A stretch of 64,000 nucleotides of DNA from JAPOXR01 sp965199765 (GTDB lineage: Bacteria; Pseudomonadota; Alphaproteobacteria; Rhodobacterales; Rhodobacteraceae): contig CBDATC010000002.1 of NCBI GenBank assembly GCA_965199765.1, positions 1,240,001 through 1,304,000 on the forward strand, given 5' to 3'. The notes under the pieces are model-generated. The model did not search any database. It was not told where the DNA came from and saw only the letters and a program-made list of their open reading frames with translations. A program made the position numbers and the translations under genes. Shown one piece after another: positions 55,648 to 64,000 of the stretch (its first letter is position 1; each line of letters begins with the position of its first letter).

Positions 55648-56559
55648 ATGTCTGCTGTGTCTCTAATTGTTTTGGCAGTTGGGTGCACCGCCAATCAGCG
55701 CCCGGTTGATCCACCCATGGAAAGCTACGAAATCGGTGGATCCGACCAATTGCATGCAGGTGAGGAACCACCGTCATCCATAGCTCGGATCGTCAAAGAC
55801 GTTTCGCGTTTCGCACACGGCGGGACCCCTGATCATTCCTCCAGAAGGGGTCTCCGCGAAGTCGCATTGAGTTTGGGCAGCCAACACGGTTACCGAAGAC
55901 GCACATGGGAAATCAGACAACGCTTGGAGGACCGAAGCCAAGAACTTTCTTCGGTATATGACTTCAATAGAGTTGCAGTGGAAGCGCCCGAACGAACAGG
56001 GTTTTTGCTTCCGCCGGTTGTTGCAAGAACCTTGAATGCTTTCGAAAGCAATGCGGATGGACAGGAATTGGCCGCAGCCGACCAATATTTTGAGCTAATA
56101 AAACCAGCAATTTTGTTCCCAGCCGTGCCGACATGGCGTGAATACCTCTTGTTTGATGCGGAAGAACCGATGCGGATCCCTGCCGCGCACCGTCCAAAAA
56201 ACACAAAGGATTGGCAACTCTTTGAACGATGGATGCAGGAAGGATGGCAGGCTGGATTAAATCAAGCCACAATAGAACTTACCCACCGGATGAGCCGATT
56301 GCGTCAAGACTTCGAAGGGATGTTGGAATTTCGAAGACTTGAAGCGCTTGGCATGATCGATGCTCCGGTTGCCTTCGGAGTTCATCACGGAGTTTCCGGT
56401 GATTCTCATTCCATGCGGGTCGGCGATAGATCGGCTGCTCTCGTGACCGAAACACGCTTCATTACCGACGCTTCCCGATGGAACGTCGAGCACGTCCCAA
56501 AGAGGCATCAGTCTGAAATTGCGAGCGATGAAGGCAGAGCGGGCAAAACAGGTGACTGA
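55648..56559 (+). CDS. dotC: DotC/TraI-type T4SS lipoprotein
   Basis: Outer-membrane core lipoprotein. The ATG at 55648 gives signal peptide SAVSLIVLAVGC with the lipobox Cys; the frame is open upstream to 55567 but would overlap dotD. Family blocks: RGLREVALSLGSQHGYRRRT, RTGFLLPPVV, PTWREYLLFDAEEP and DWQLFERWMQEGWQAGLNQA, all as in DotC. Starts 22 bp after dotD. Confidence 0.88.
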   Translation: MSAVSLIVLAVGCTANQRPVDPPMESYEIGGSDQLHAGEEPPSSIARIVKDVSRFAHGGTPDHSSRRGLREVALSLGSQHGYRRRTWEIRQRLEDRSQELSSVYDFNRVAVEAPERTGFLLPPVVARTLNAFESNADGQELAAADQYFELIKPAILFPAVPTWREYLLFDAEEPMRIPAAHRPKNTKDWQLFERWMQEGWQAGLNQATIELTHRMSRLRQDFEGMLEFRRLEALGMIDAPVAFGVHHGVSGDSHSMRVGDRSAALVTETRFITDASRWNVEHVPKRHQSEIASDEGRAGKTGD

Positions 56560-56684
56560 TCAAGCCAGGATCAGATGCCGAATGCACAGTTCTGCTTACG
56601 GAGATGGCCGGCTTAACCTCTCAGTTAAGTTGAATTTTGAATACTCGGTTCGGTCATTTGAACACAAATTAGAAAGACACGGCA

Positions 56685-57968
56685 ATGAGTGAGAATTTCA
56701 GATGGTTGCATCCGTCCGCCAAGGAATTTCATCAAATCAGGCGGCTTGAATTAACCAACCCCAGCCTAGCTGATCCAATGCCTTTGAGTTTTGATCCGAA
56801 TAAGCATCTGGCATTCAATGTATTCGGATTGCCCAGGCGAATTACCGCGGAGCGGTTTCGAAGCTTTTTGGTTTCCGCTGTGCGTTCCGGTGCATCGGAC
56901 ATTACCCTTCAGACTGATATCCGTCCTCGAATTGAGATCAATGGAACGCTGTTCCGTTTGGCCGGCCGCTCTTGGTCACAATCAGAAATCGAAGACATTC
57001 TGACTGAAACGTACGGCGCGGCAAGTGGAACTGCGGAGGTCCAAGGCCGAAAAACCCTGGATTATTCGTATGAATTCCTAGCAGCCGATGGCATTAGACA
57101 CCGATTCCGGATCAACGCCACTGGAATTAGAGGTCGTAACGAATCCGGAATTGAACTGACGCTTCGTGCTTTGCCGGATATCCCACCTCATATCTCTGAA
57201 GTCGGTCTCAGTTCAGACGAAGTCAACGCGATGACACCGCGGACCGGTCTTGTCGTAATCGCGGGAGCAACCGGAAGCGGAAAATCGTCAACAATGGCGG
57301 CACTCACACGATTCCATCTCGAAAACGCGAAACATCCAGTCAAGGTAGTGGATATTCAGGCACCGATTGAATTCACTTATCATCAAGTGCTCGCTCAATC
57401 GGATGTATCCGCTTCTGTCATCGGACAATCAGAAGTCGGAAGACATATAACCGACTTCGCCAATGGTGTTCGCTCGGCGCTGCGCCGCAAACCGCATATC
57501 ATCAATGTTGGCGAGGCTCGTGATCAAGAAACCATCCGCACAGCGTTGGAAGCCGCACTGACGGGACATCTGGTTTATACAACCACGCATGCCGGTTCTG
57601 TCCCAGACTGCGTTAGACGACTTCTTGCGCCTTTCTCTCATGCTGAACGCGCCCAACACGCGAGCGACCTCGGGGCGTGCTTACGATTTGTCATGGTGCA
57701 GCAACTGATTCCCGACAAAAAGGGCGGTCGCGTTGCAGTCCGGGAATGGATGAACTTCGATGACGCAGGTCGGGCAATGATCGAGCTGCCGCCCGATGCA
57801 TGGCCTCGGTTCATTTTAGCCTGCATGACAGGCCATGGCGAAGGCAAACAATACGCCTCGAAAATTCAGACTTTCTCGGACTGCGCTTCACTGCTCTCGG
57901 ACCGCGGCGTGTTGTCAGAAGAAATTGCACGTGAGTTCAAACAGAACAGCGGAATAGGGAACAGCTAA
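56685..57968 (+). CDS. dotB: DotB-type T4SS ATPase
   Basis: Hexameric secretion ATPase of the PilT/VirB11 superfamily. N-terminal domain (GASDITLQTDIRPRIEINGT) then Walker A VVIAGATGSGKSS at about 194-202. An Asp box-like PVKVVDIQAPIEF, Walker B-like KPHIINVGEARDQETI and His box TTTHAGSVPD follow. 427 aa, longer than PilT and typical of DotB. It ends immediately before icmT (TAA then ATG). Confidence 0.92.
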   Translation: MSENFRWLHPSAKEFHQIRRLELTNPSLADPMPLSFDPNKHLAFNVFGLPRRITAERFRSFLVSAVRSGASDITLQTDIRPRIEINGTLFRLAGRSWSQSEIEDILTETYGAASGTAEVQGRKTLDYSYEFLAADGIRHRFRINATGIRGRNESGIELTLRALPDIPPHISEVGLSSDEVNAMTPRTGLVVIAGATGSGKSSTMAALTRFHLENAKHPVKVVDIQAPIEFTYHQVLAQSDVSASVIGQSEVGRHITDFANGVRSALRRKPHIINVGEARDQETIRTALEAALTGHLVYTTTHAGSVPDCVRRLLAPFSHAERAQHASDLGACLRFVMVQQLIPDKKGGRVAVREWMNFDDAGRAMIELPPDAWPRFILACMTGHGEGKQYASKIQTFSDCASLLSDRGVLSEEIAREFKQNSGIGNS

Positions 57969-58253
57969 ATGTACGGTGAGCGAAATTACTGGCGTGAAAC
58001 ACAAAGATCTCCACGCTTCTTATGCTTTGATTCCAGAATTGTTATTTTCATGGGTTTGGCGCTGATTCACTTCAGACCGTGGACTATGGCGCTTTTGGGA
58101 ATCGCTGCCGCCGCTCTTCTATGGATGGATTGGAAGGGAATAAATCCTGCGAACATTGCTCGCCATATAAGAACATTCCTCGGCGGCCCTGTCATTAAAG
58201 CACGGCGGCAAAGCGAACTACGGCAACCGATTGATTACGGATTCGAAAATTAA
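57969..58253 (+). CDS. icmT: IcmT/TraK-type T4SS membrane protein
   Basis: Small two-helix inner-membrane protein. NYWRETQRSPRFLCFDSRIV, then FMGLALIHFRPWTMALLGIA, fits the IcmT pattern of a W-R-D/E-S-xRxARFF N-terminus and I/LHxRxWT. 94 aa is slightly longer than IcmT. The dotD-dotC-dotB-icmT order matches known I-type T4SS clusters. Confidence 0.8.
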   Translation: MYGERNYWRETQRSPRFLCFDSRIVIFMGLALIHFRPWTMALLGIAAAALLWMDWKGINPANIARHIRTFLGGPVIKARRQSELRQPIDYGFEN

Positions 58254-58405
58254 AGTGATGAGATCAAAATAATCGTGATTTCGGGTTAATCCGCTGTATC
58301 GATATGCCCGTGGCGTTGCCCGCACTGCCGAAAGAGCCGAGAATCCACAATGAAGTGTCGACAAAGGCCAAGGCCGACGGCACAGACCACGCGGAGGCAG
58401 ATGAG

Positions 58406-58633
58406 ATGACCAGTTGGAACATAAGGCCAGCGGTGGAACAAACGCCGGAAAAGGTCAGCGGCGCATGGGACTTAAATTGAACGCGAATTCCGCTGTTCGC
58501 TCTGTGCGACAACTTAACCGAAGGCTCGACGATTAGCGAATTCGTCGAGTGGATTCTCTGCGTGGACAGGAAACAGGTTCAGGCTGTGCTTGGCCAGCTA
58601 GCGCAGTTATTGATAACCACCGAGGCGTCTTGA
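58406..58633 (+). pseudogene. DUF433-type antitoxin gene with an in-frame stop
   Basis: The frame from ATG 58406 reads MTSWNIRPAVEQTPEKVSGA, close to DUF433 N-termini. After WDLN a TGA stands where the family has a KG-TR step, and the frame resumes as TRIPLFALCDNLTEGSTISE, then VDRKQVQAVLGQLAQLL. 76 codons, the normal length, except for the internal stop. Confidence 0.6.
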
Positions 58634-58701
58634 GATTGTTGGTCTATCAGGTGATGCCCGTGCAACTGCGCAACCATTTCCCAGAGAAAAAATGGCACTG
58701 A
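58630..58701 (+). pseudogene. DUF5615 (PIN-like) toxin remnant
   Basis: Overlaps the end of the DUF433 frame by 4 bp and reads LRLLVYQVMPVQLRNHFPEK before a stop. This resembles the first strand-helix of DUF5615, the usual partner of DUF433. Only the N-terminus survives, with the first Asp of the active site replaced by Tyr. Confidence 0.45.
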
Positions 58702-58787
58702 TCAACCATGCGTTCCGAATGTGGTAAGTTTCGTTCAGATTGCCCGTAAATGATAAATTTCAGAAACTAACGCAATACAAATAGCGA

Positions 58788-60896
58788 TCACGTTTCCATC
58801 ATATCGTTGCCCATCTGAATCTCGAAGGCCTGACGCACAAGTCCCATCACGTAGGGCAGTTGACTAAATGTTTCCAAATCGATTCCTGCATCGCCATTGC
58901 CAAAATGGCCCACATTGGTCACATCTCTGGCCCAGCCTCTGGGATCGTGCAATTCATGAAACCTCAGGTTGAGTATCAATCGGAGATAACCCTTAAACAC
59001 CTGAACGTCAACAAAGTTAGTTTCAGCTTTGTAGGCTACATAAGTCTTGAGAATCACCTCATAAGTTCCGGGGTCCAATGCCAAGACCTCTCTTCGAAAC
59101 GCATCGAACAACGGACGCATTGGACTGTCGGACGTTAAGTGACGGTGGTCGTCAAAGGTATAAGCATGCGGAAGATCTTTCTTAGTATTGAAAGTCGCAA
59201 GTATGTCGGACGGTAGGTCTGGCGGTTCCCAGACTCGAACAGCTCTTGCAACAAGCCGCTCGGCACGCTGTCGGATCGTGTCTTCGTTCCAATAGTCTAA
59301 AGCACTGAGCCCTTCATTCAGCCATAAAGGACTCTCACGGAATCCACCTTTCATGTCACGCTTTTTGGCAAAGGAATGATCACTGTACTCTGAATTGTAG
59401 CCAGTCAATGACAGATTGCCGATTGTATGCAGCCATTTCTCCTGCACATTCTGCCAATCCGATCCGAGCACCTCGCGCCATGACGTCGAAAGGTTTTTGT
59501 TCTGAGGCATGATATGTTCGATCGTGTAGTCGTCTACCGGCACCCTCTCTTTCCGACCAAAATTTTCCAGCCGGCGCAACCAATAGCTTCGGCGCGGGAA
59601 GTTATAGAGGTCACGCTCAGACAATTCGCGTTTGAATTCTATGTCGGTAGGAAATCGCCGGTAGGACGGTAGTTTCAGCAAAATCGCTTGGATGCTCTGC
59701 AGGTAGCGGTCCTTCTGTACTTCTCGCCCGAAGGTGGCGAAGGTCTTACTGTGCGAGGGCGTAGGGATTGCACAGACCGCCCGTCGGAAAATATATGCTT
59801 CTATCAGTCGAACTGCCTCAACGAAGTCAAGTTTCGGCAATAGGCCTTGCTCATAGTCAGAGTAGAGTTCCAGCAAGAACGGAAACGTTACGTCCACCTT
59901 CAGCTCTTGGAGGTCTCGGAACGCCTGCGACAGCGAGGGATCTTGTTCTTTGCCCATCGCCATAGCGCAATAATGGTCGGCATGTTTATGAATCTCAGCG
60001 ACGAGTGAATCCACACCTGTAGCCTTCACCTCCGGAGAGTGCGCATATTGTTTAAAAGCATCATAGACGGATCTTATGTTTGGGATTTCACCGGTCTTAT
60101 ACGTCAAATAATGCCTCACAAATTTGTCGAAGTGAGTACCGTAAGCTTCTTGGCCGAAAGCTATCTCCATTGGCCGCCAATGAGTTTTGTACAGATATTC
60201 CTGTTCCTTGGATTCCAATCCCATCAGTATGTAGTTGCGGATAAGATCGGCCTGAGTGAGCTCGCGACCAGTCGAATTCATACTTTCGAAGATCAGCTGG
60301 GGGTTGTCATGATCACGGCTGAGAGCGATATCAACAACGGTGAGTTTGCTGAGACCTCTGCACAATTGTTTGATCTCGGATGCTTCAAGTCTTTGAATTT
60401 TTTTCTCAAAGAACGCGAAATTCTCCGTAATTCGAATAGATTTATCTTCCGGCGGGGGGTGTTGCTGAACGAGCGCAAGCAAAGTTTGCTTGTCCGTCTG
60501 GGTCAGCAGGAGTTTAAATCGACCTTCCCCTTCCTCCAATGAATTGAGCAGATAGTAATTTCGCAGCTTCTTTGCCGAAAAGCCATTTTCCGGTTCTCCG
60601 TCCTTCACCTGCCTCGCCAATGCTTCAAGGATCAGCATGACGGTGGTAAGTCTCTGCTGGCCATCTATGACGAGCAATGAGGACTGGTTAGAGACTTGAT
60701 AGAGACCCTTCTCAATGTAGACAATTGAACCAGCGAAATGGGATTCGATAGCATCATTGCGACCAGTCCGTAAGATATCCTCCCAGAGCTGCAGACACTC
60801 CCGATTCGTCCAGCTATATGGCCGCTGATAGATTGGGATGATGAATTGAGGAGATTTGTCGATGAATTTAAGAAGCTGGGCTTCAGTCGCTTTCAT
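58788..60896 (-). CDS. GmrSD-type (DUF262-DUF1524-DUF5655) restriction enzyme
   Basis: Type IV-like modification-dependent defence protein. The N-terminal DUF262 ParB-like NTPase has IPIYQRPYSW and LLVIDGQQRLTTV. The DUF1524 His-Me nuclease part has YTIEHIMPQN, then HTIGNLSLTGYNSEYSDHSF. A C-terminal DUF5655-like region (PMRPLFDAFRREVLALDPGT) is appended. Single-chain GmrS-GmrD fusions cut glucosylated or otherwise modified phage DNA (family knowledge). The ATG at 60896 makes a 4 bp overlap with a small upstream frame; 60908 is an alternative. Cargo of the element. Confidence 0.88.
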   Translation of the reverse strand: MKATEAQLLKFIDKSPQFIIPIYQRPYSWTNRECLQLWEDILRTGRNDAIESHFAGSIVYIEKGLYQVSNQSSLLVIDGQQRLTTVMLILEALARQVKDGEPENGFSAKKLRNYYLLNSLEEGEGRFKLLLTQTDKQTLLALVQQHPPPEDKSIRITENFAFFEKKIQRLEASEIKQLCRGLSKLTVVDIALSRDHDNPQLIFESMNSTGRELTQADLIRNYILMGLESKEQEYLYKTHWRPMEIAFGQEAYGTHFDKFVRHYLTYKTGEIPNIRSVYDAFKQYAHSPEVKATGVDSLVAEIHKHADHYCAMAMGKEQDPSLSQAFRDLQELKVDVTFPFLLELYSDYEQGLLPKLDFVEAVRLIEAYIFRRAVCAIPTPSHSKTFATFGREVQKDRYLQSIQAILLKLPSYRRFPTDIEFKRELSERDLYNFPRRSYWLRRLENFGRKERVPVDDYTIEHIMPQNKNLSTSWREVLGSDWQNVQEKWLHTIGNLSLTGYNSEYSDHSFAKKRDMKGGFRESPLWLNEGLSALDYWNEDTIRQRAERLVARAVRVWEPPDLPSDILATFNTKKDLPHAYTFDDHRHLTSDSPMRPLFDAFRREVLALDPGTYEVILKTYVAYKAETNFVDVQVFKGYLRLILNLRFHELHDPRGWARDVTNVGHFGNGDAGIDLETFSQLPYVMGLVRQAFEIQMGNDMMET

Positions 60897-61138
60897 GGTT
60901 TGCTGCACTCCGAATTTGTAAAGTGTTTTGTGTCAATATTGATGCATTCGCTACAGCTGCGTCGATCATCGATATAACGAAATTCGTATGGTTTACTGTC
61001 TTTTCCGCCAACTGATGCTCTCATTGCGCGGTCGAACGGAAAGTCATCAATCTCTACAGAACAGAAAGAGAAGGAAAACGCTGGTCGTCCTTTGCAACAA
61101 ACCGGGTTTCCTTGAGGGGAAAAACTCGTTGTTGCCAT
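60893..61138 (-). CDS. small open frame overlapping gmrSD, uncertain
   Basis: 81 codons whose TGA overlaps the ATG at 60896 (ATGA). It is Cys- and aromatic-rich (VCCKGRPAFSFSFCSVEIDD, RRSCSECI) with no recognised domain. The overlap is the only support, and it could be chance. Confidence 0.25.
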   Translation of the reverse strand: MATTSFSPQGNPVCCKGRPAFSFSFCSVEIDDFPFDRAMRASVGGKDSKPYEFRYIDDRRSCSECINIDTKHFTNSECSKP

Positions 61139-61276
61139 GATCTTTGCAATGCAAGAATTTTCTAATCGGGCTTTCTGTTAGCCCGCGCGGCATAACACAA
61201 TCCCACCAAATTGACCATTTCTCTGCGACGCAGCTCCGCCAATATTTTCGCCCGGAAAGATAACCGGATTTGGGCA
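60909..61276. other. region between gmrSD and the hydrolase gene
   Basis: About 370 bp, holding only the uncertain small frame above and presumably the gmrSD promoter, which I could not locate. Confidence 0.35.
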
Positions 61277-62104
61277 TTACATTTCGCTGAATATCGCTTC
61301 AAGCAGAGGACTGTTCGGTTCTTTGAGATCGTCAATCACATCAAAGTGATGCTTGCCTTCAGCAATTCGAACTTGAGTGTCTTTCCAGGCGTCGGAAATT
61401 AATTTGGATTGTTCAATGAATGCAGGCCGCTCATTCCCACCGACCCACGCGATAACCGTTGCATCCAAAGTCTTCCGGAGCAGCGCGGGACTCTCGCTTG
61501 CGGCTTCTTCGGAATTCAAATTCAAATCTTCGTTGATTGACGTATGAAGCATCGGTCGCAGATCAAACAACCCTGAAACCGGAACAACCCGAACAATGCG
61601 TTTTGCAACCGAAGGAGAAGGCAGAGCATCTTCGCAGCACAATCTTGCGACAAGATGGCCTCCAGCAGAATGACCGGACAAAACGATTGGACCCGTAACG
61701 AGATTGGCTGCGAACTCAACCGCTATCCTGATCTGACGAGCAATACCTGAAACCCGGATGTCCGGACAGAGCGTATAAGATGGCAATGCTGCAGCATACC
61801 CTCTATCCACGAAACCGTCAGCGAAATGCGACCAGGTCTTCCGGTTGAACCTTCGCCAATATCCGCCGTGCACAAATACCGCCAATCCCCTGGTCGGCCC
61901 TGCTGGCAAAAACAGATCCAGCTTTTCTCTGTCTGCGAGCCCGTAGCTTAGATCAAGTCTGGCATGTTCCTTGGCGCGCATGGCATCCCGGTAAGCCGTT
62001 GCATCGTCCCCCCATCTTTCGATGCAACTGTCAGCGTTCGGTATGTATTTCACATTATCGTAGGCATCATCGATTTCCGGTTTGAACATTTTCGCTTCCT
62101 TCAT
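61277..62104 (-). CDS. alpha/beta hydrolase, kynurenine formamidase-like
   Basis: Small serine hydrolase. The oxyanion-hole motif HGGYWRRFNRKTWSHF and nucleophile elbow LSGHSAGGHLVARL resemble KynB2/arylformamidase-type esterases. The catalytic His is likely in GKHHFDVID near the C-terminus. 275 aa. Starts at 62104, or 62089 at MFKPE. Substrate unknown. It sits between gmrSD and the coupling-protein gene, so it may be cargo. Confidence 0.8.
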   Translation of the reverse strand: MKEAKMFKPEIDDAYDNVKYIPNADSCIERWGDDATAYRDAMRAKEHARLDLSYGLADREKLDLFLPAGPTRGLAVFVHGGYWRRFNRKTWSHFADGFVDRGYAAALPSYTLCPDIRVSGIARQIRIAVEFAANLVTGPIVLSGHSAGGHLVARLCCEDALPSPSVAKRIVRVVPVSGLFDLRPMLHTSINEDLNLNSEEAASESPALLRKTLDATVIAWVGGNERPAFIEQSKLISDAWKDTQVRIAEGKHHFDVIDDLKEPNSPLLEAIFSEM

Positions 62105-62290
62105 CCGACAGGCTCACATCTCACAAACTCATCTTCTGCCAAACGGATTATCAAGCAAAAAATCAATGCTTCGACAAATCTCCCTTGCCCGCCAATCGTT
62201 GAATCAGCCCAAAAAGTCGTTCAAGAGCACAAGATCTGAAAATCCAGACCTCGTAGCTGTTCATGACGCGCTAAGACGAATCTTCCCCGA

Positions 62291-64000
62291 TCAGTTCGAT
62301 ACGCTCTGCTGTGGGCCAAACATAAGACCCAACACCAAGGCATCGCGGATTGTTTCCGCATTTTGTTCTTCTTTACTGACTTTTTGTAGCACATTTTGGG
62401 CGTGCTGAATCGTGCAATTGAGCGCGTCCAGCGGATCCCTGCGGTAGCGCCTCAGCCCATCGGTCAATTTATCCGGGTGCAAGAGCACTTCGCCGATGGT
62501 TTGAGTCGCTTCAATATGTTCCTGATCAGGCGTGCAACCGCCCTTCAGGGATTTGTCCGTCGGTCCACGTATCGCAAGAAACTTGTTAATCCCAATCCAA
62601 GGGGTCCATTGCTCGCCGAGATAGAAGCCTCTTGCCTTGACGAGCTTGGACTCCATCAAGAAATAGAATTCACCTTCACGAAGCTTCTGCAATTCGCCAA
62701 TCGGCACACGGTCTTGTGAAATGAATTGGCGATCTGGTCGATCAACCCATTTCGTGTTCAAAAAACCAGACTTAGAGATCTTTCCAGAAACCACGGCGAC
62801 CTTATGCTGCGCGAACTTCCGCTGCAGAAATTCCCATGTCCGATGCGCATCTTCCGTCGCGCCCGCAATCGTCAGCCGCGCATTTGCCGCAACGGTTTCG
62901 GCAATCTGCGGGGAGACCGACTGCATTGATGCCATATCCTGTCCAGCAATCACAATCATGAATCCCAGCGAGCGCGCTTGCGCCATCATGGTGTCAATGC
63001 CCTTGACCATGTAGTATCCCGCTTCATCCAATATCGCGATGAATGGTGATGGCCCGGTCGTTGGTTTGGAATCGACGATCTGGTACTTTGTTCCTTCCAG
63101 CTGCGAACCCGCGGCTTTGCCCATCATGATCTTCAACGTGGCGACAACGATCCTGCCGCAGTTGCGCATCTCTTCCGGAGCTTTTTGCAGGGCTGGAAGC
63201 AGCACAATCAAAATCCGGCGATTCAACACCACATCATCAAGATCGACCTCGCCCAGTGGCGTTCGGAAAATGTGGCCGAAATCATCCGCTAGCGAACCCA
63301 GCGGCTTGGTCAGCTGCATGGACAAAAACCCGTGCTGCTCAGCTGCTTTGCCTTCCTGCGGCTCGCCATTGAACGCACGCTCAAGACTGAAGCCAGGCAA
63401 TGAATCGAAAAAGCCCTTCAGCGCCTGCAATGATTTTTCCGAGAACTCGCCTCTGAGCGAGCGCAGATACAACTCTATCAAGCCACCTCGACTCTTCATT
63501 TCGTCCCACGCCGCATCCGGAATTTCCGCAACGCTTCGAATCCTCTTTTTCCCGCAGAACTTCTTGTCAATGCCGTAACCGAGCGGCAAAAAATCACGGA
63601 TCGCCTGAACGTCCAATAAAATGTCGCCGGCATCACGCATCTCGCAAAGGGCCTTCATGGTTGAAGTCACCAGCGCCATTGCCCGATGGCGCCACATCTC
63701 ACCAGAACTTCCGGCCTCGCCCATTAGCGAGACGATCAGGTTCATAAGCTGATCAGCGGTGCCGTGAGAGAATGGATTTATGGTATTGGTTTGAACATCC
63801 AACCTGCCGGATTGCATACTGCTCCCGCCTGGATCTGTGAAATTCAAGACACGGTAATCATCCTGCCGACCAAACTTTGACACGATTGACCAAGCCTTCG
63901 CGTGAAACTCGGTCGTTCCCTTGCCGTCAATGAACATGAAACCCGACGTCCACATGAGGGATTGGGACGCGATGCCAAGCAGGAATTCCGTATTGTGAGT
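62291..64000 (-). CDS. dotL: DotL/IcmO-type T4SS coupling protein (5' end outside window)
   Basis: Coupling ATPase that recruits substrates to I-type T4SS. The frame is open through the right edge; the first visible residues are THNTEFLLGIASQSLMWTSG, then FMFIDGKGTTEFHAKAW. Walker B-like FIAILDEAGYYMVKG and the QARSLGFMIVIAGQD motif confirm the family. Directly before TEFLLG, where the Walker A Lys is expected (GKTE in relatives), the residue is Asn. The roughly 120-residue C-terminal extension ends at 62291. Minus strand, opposite to dotDCB-icmT. Confidence 0.88.
   Translation of the reverse strand, partial: THNTEFLLGIASQSLMWTSGFMFIDGKGTTEFHAKAWSIVSKFGRQDDYRVLNFTDPGGSSMQSGRLDVQTNTINPFSHGTADQLMNLIVSLMGEAGSSGEMWRHRAMALVTSTMKALCEMRDAGDILLDVQAIRDFLPLGYGIDKKFCGKKRIRSVAEIPDAAWDEMKSRGGLIELYLRSLRGEFSEKSLQALKGFFDSLPGFSLERAFNGEPQEGKAAEQHGFLSMQLTKPLGSLADDFGHIFRTPLGEVDLDDVVLNRRILIVLLPALQKAPEEMRNCGRIVVATLKIMMGKAAGSQLEGTKYQIVDSKPTTGPSPFIAILDEAGYYMVKGIDTMMAQARSLGFMIVIAGQDMASMQSVSPQIAETVAANARLTIAGATEDAHRTWEFLQRKFAQHKVAVVSGKISKSGFLNTKWVDRPDRQFISQDRVPIGELQKLREGEFYFLMESKLVKARGFYLGEQWTPWIGINKFLAIRGPTDKSLKGGCTPDQEHIEATQTIGEVLLHPDKLTDGLRRYRRDPLDALNCTIQHAQNVLQKVSKEEQNAETIRDALVLGLMFGPQQSVSN

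Noticed and set aside
1..64000. CRISPR arrays and rRNA genes
   Set aside because: No regularly spaced repeats, cas genes, or 16S/23S/5S sequence were seen.

Overview
The window looks like a chromosomal segment of an alphaproteobacterium close to Rhodobacterales. This rests on three things seen in the sequence: a petA-petB-petC cytochrome bc1 operon, the conserved run rsmB / heparinase-like / purH / lspA / bamF (DUF3035) / two M16 peptidases / mutL, and rbfA-truB with DUF1643, dapB, rpsO and pnp nearby. It also carries an unusual number of decayed genes (an HtrA protease, a Uma2 nuclease, IS4-, IS5- and IS256-type transposases, a group II intron, DUF433/DUF5615, DUF4411). That points to a genome that has been reduced or colonised by mobile DNA, possibly host-associated; this last step is inference.

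Layout. 0-7 kb: bc1 complex, a MatB-like acyl-CoA (malonyl-CoA) synthetase, mtaB and dapF. 7-10.4 kb: two tRNA genes (Lys-TTT, Arg-CCT) set among pseudogenes. 10.4-20.8 kb: a long minus-strand housekeeping run from rsmB to mutL. 21-24 kb: a membrane protein, rbfA, truB and DUF1643. 24-36 kb: an A+T-rich island of mobile-element debris, GT25-type glycosyltransferases, rfbA/rmlA and galE, with a DUF4411/ImmA-IrrE pair at its end; it separates rbfA-truB from dapB-rpsO-pnp. 40-43 kb: a sialidase-like exported protein, a membrane protein and an FkbM methyltransferase. 43-49 kb: zapE, hppD with a divergent Lrp-type regulator, an unexplained 1.2 kb segment, and an HMCES/YedK gene. 49-64 kb: what appears to be an integrative conjugative element with a tyrosine recombinase, a DnaA-domain-IV protein, exported proteins of unknown function, Dot/Icm-type (I-type) type IV secretion genes dotD-dotC-dotB-icmT and dotL/icmO, and a GmrSD-type defence gene.

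The most notable pattern is a set of features that could vary surface glycans. Two ten-base C/G tracts lie inside glycan genes. One (42556-42565) puts an FkbM methyltransferase out of frame, and removing one C would restore a full-length gene. The other (33375-33384) lies in frame in a GT25 gene whose near-identical paralogue, about 5 kb away in inverted orientation, lacks the tract. The inverted GT25 copies flank rfbA, galE and two more GT25 genes, so the segment between them could in principle invert by recombination.

The second notable pattern is the conjugative-element region. It encodes an initiator-like protein with a DnaA DNA-binding domain but no recognisable AAA+ ATPase, an integrase, I-type T4SS genes and a restriction cargo. 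The visible start of its coupling protein has Asn where the Walker A lysine is expected.
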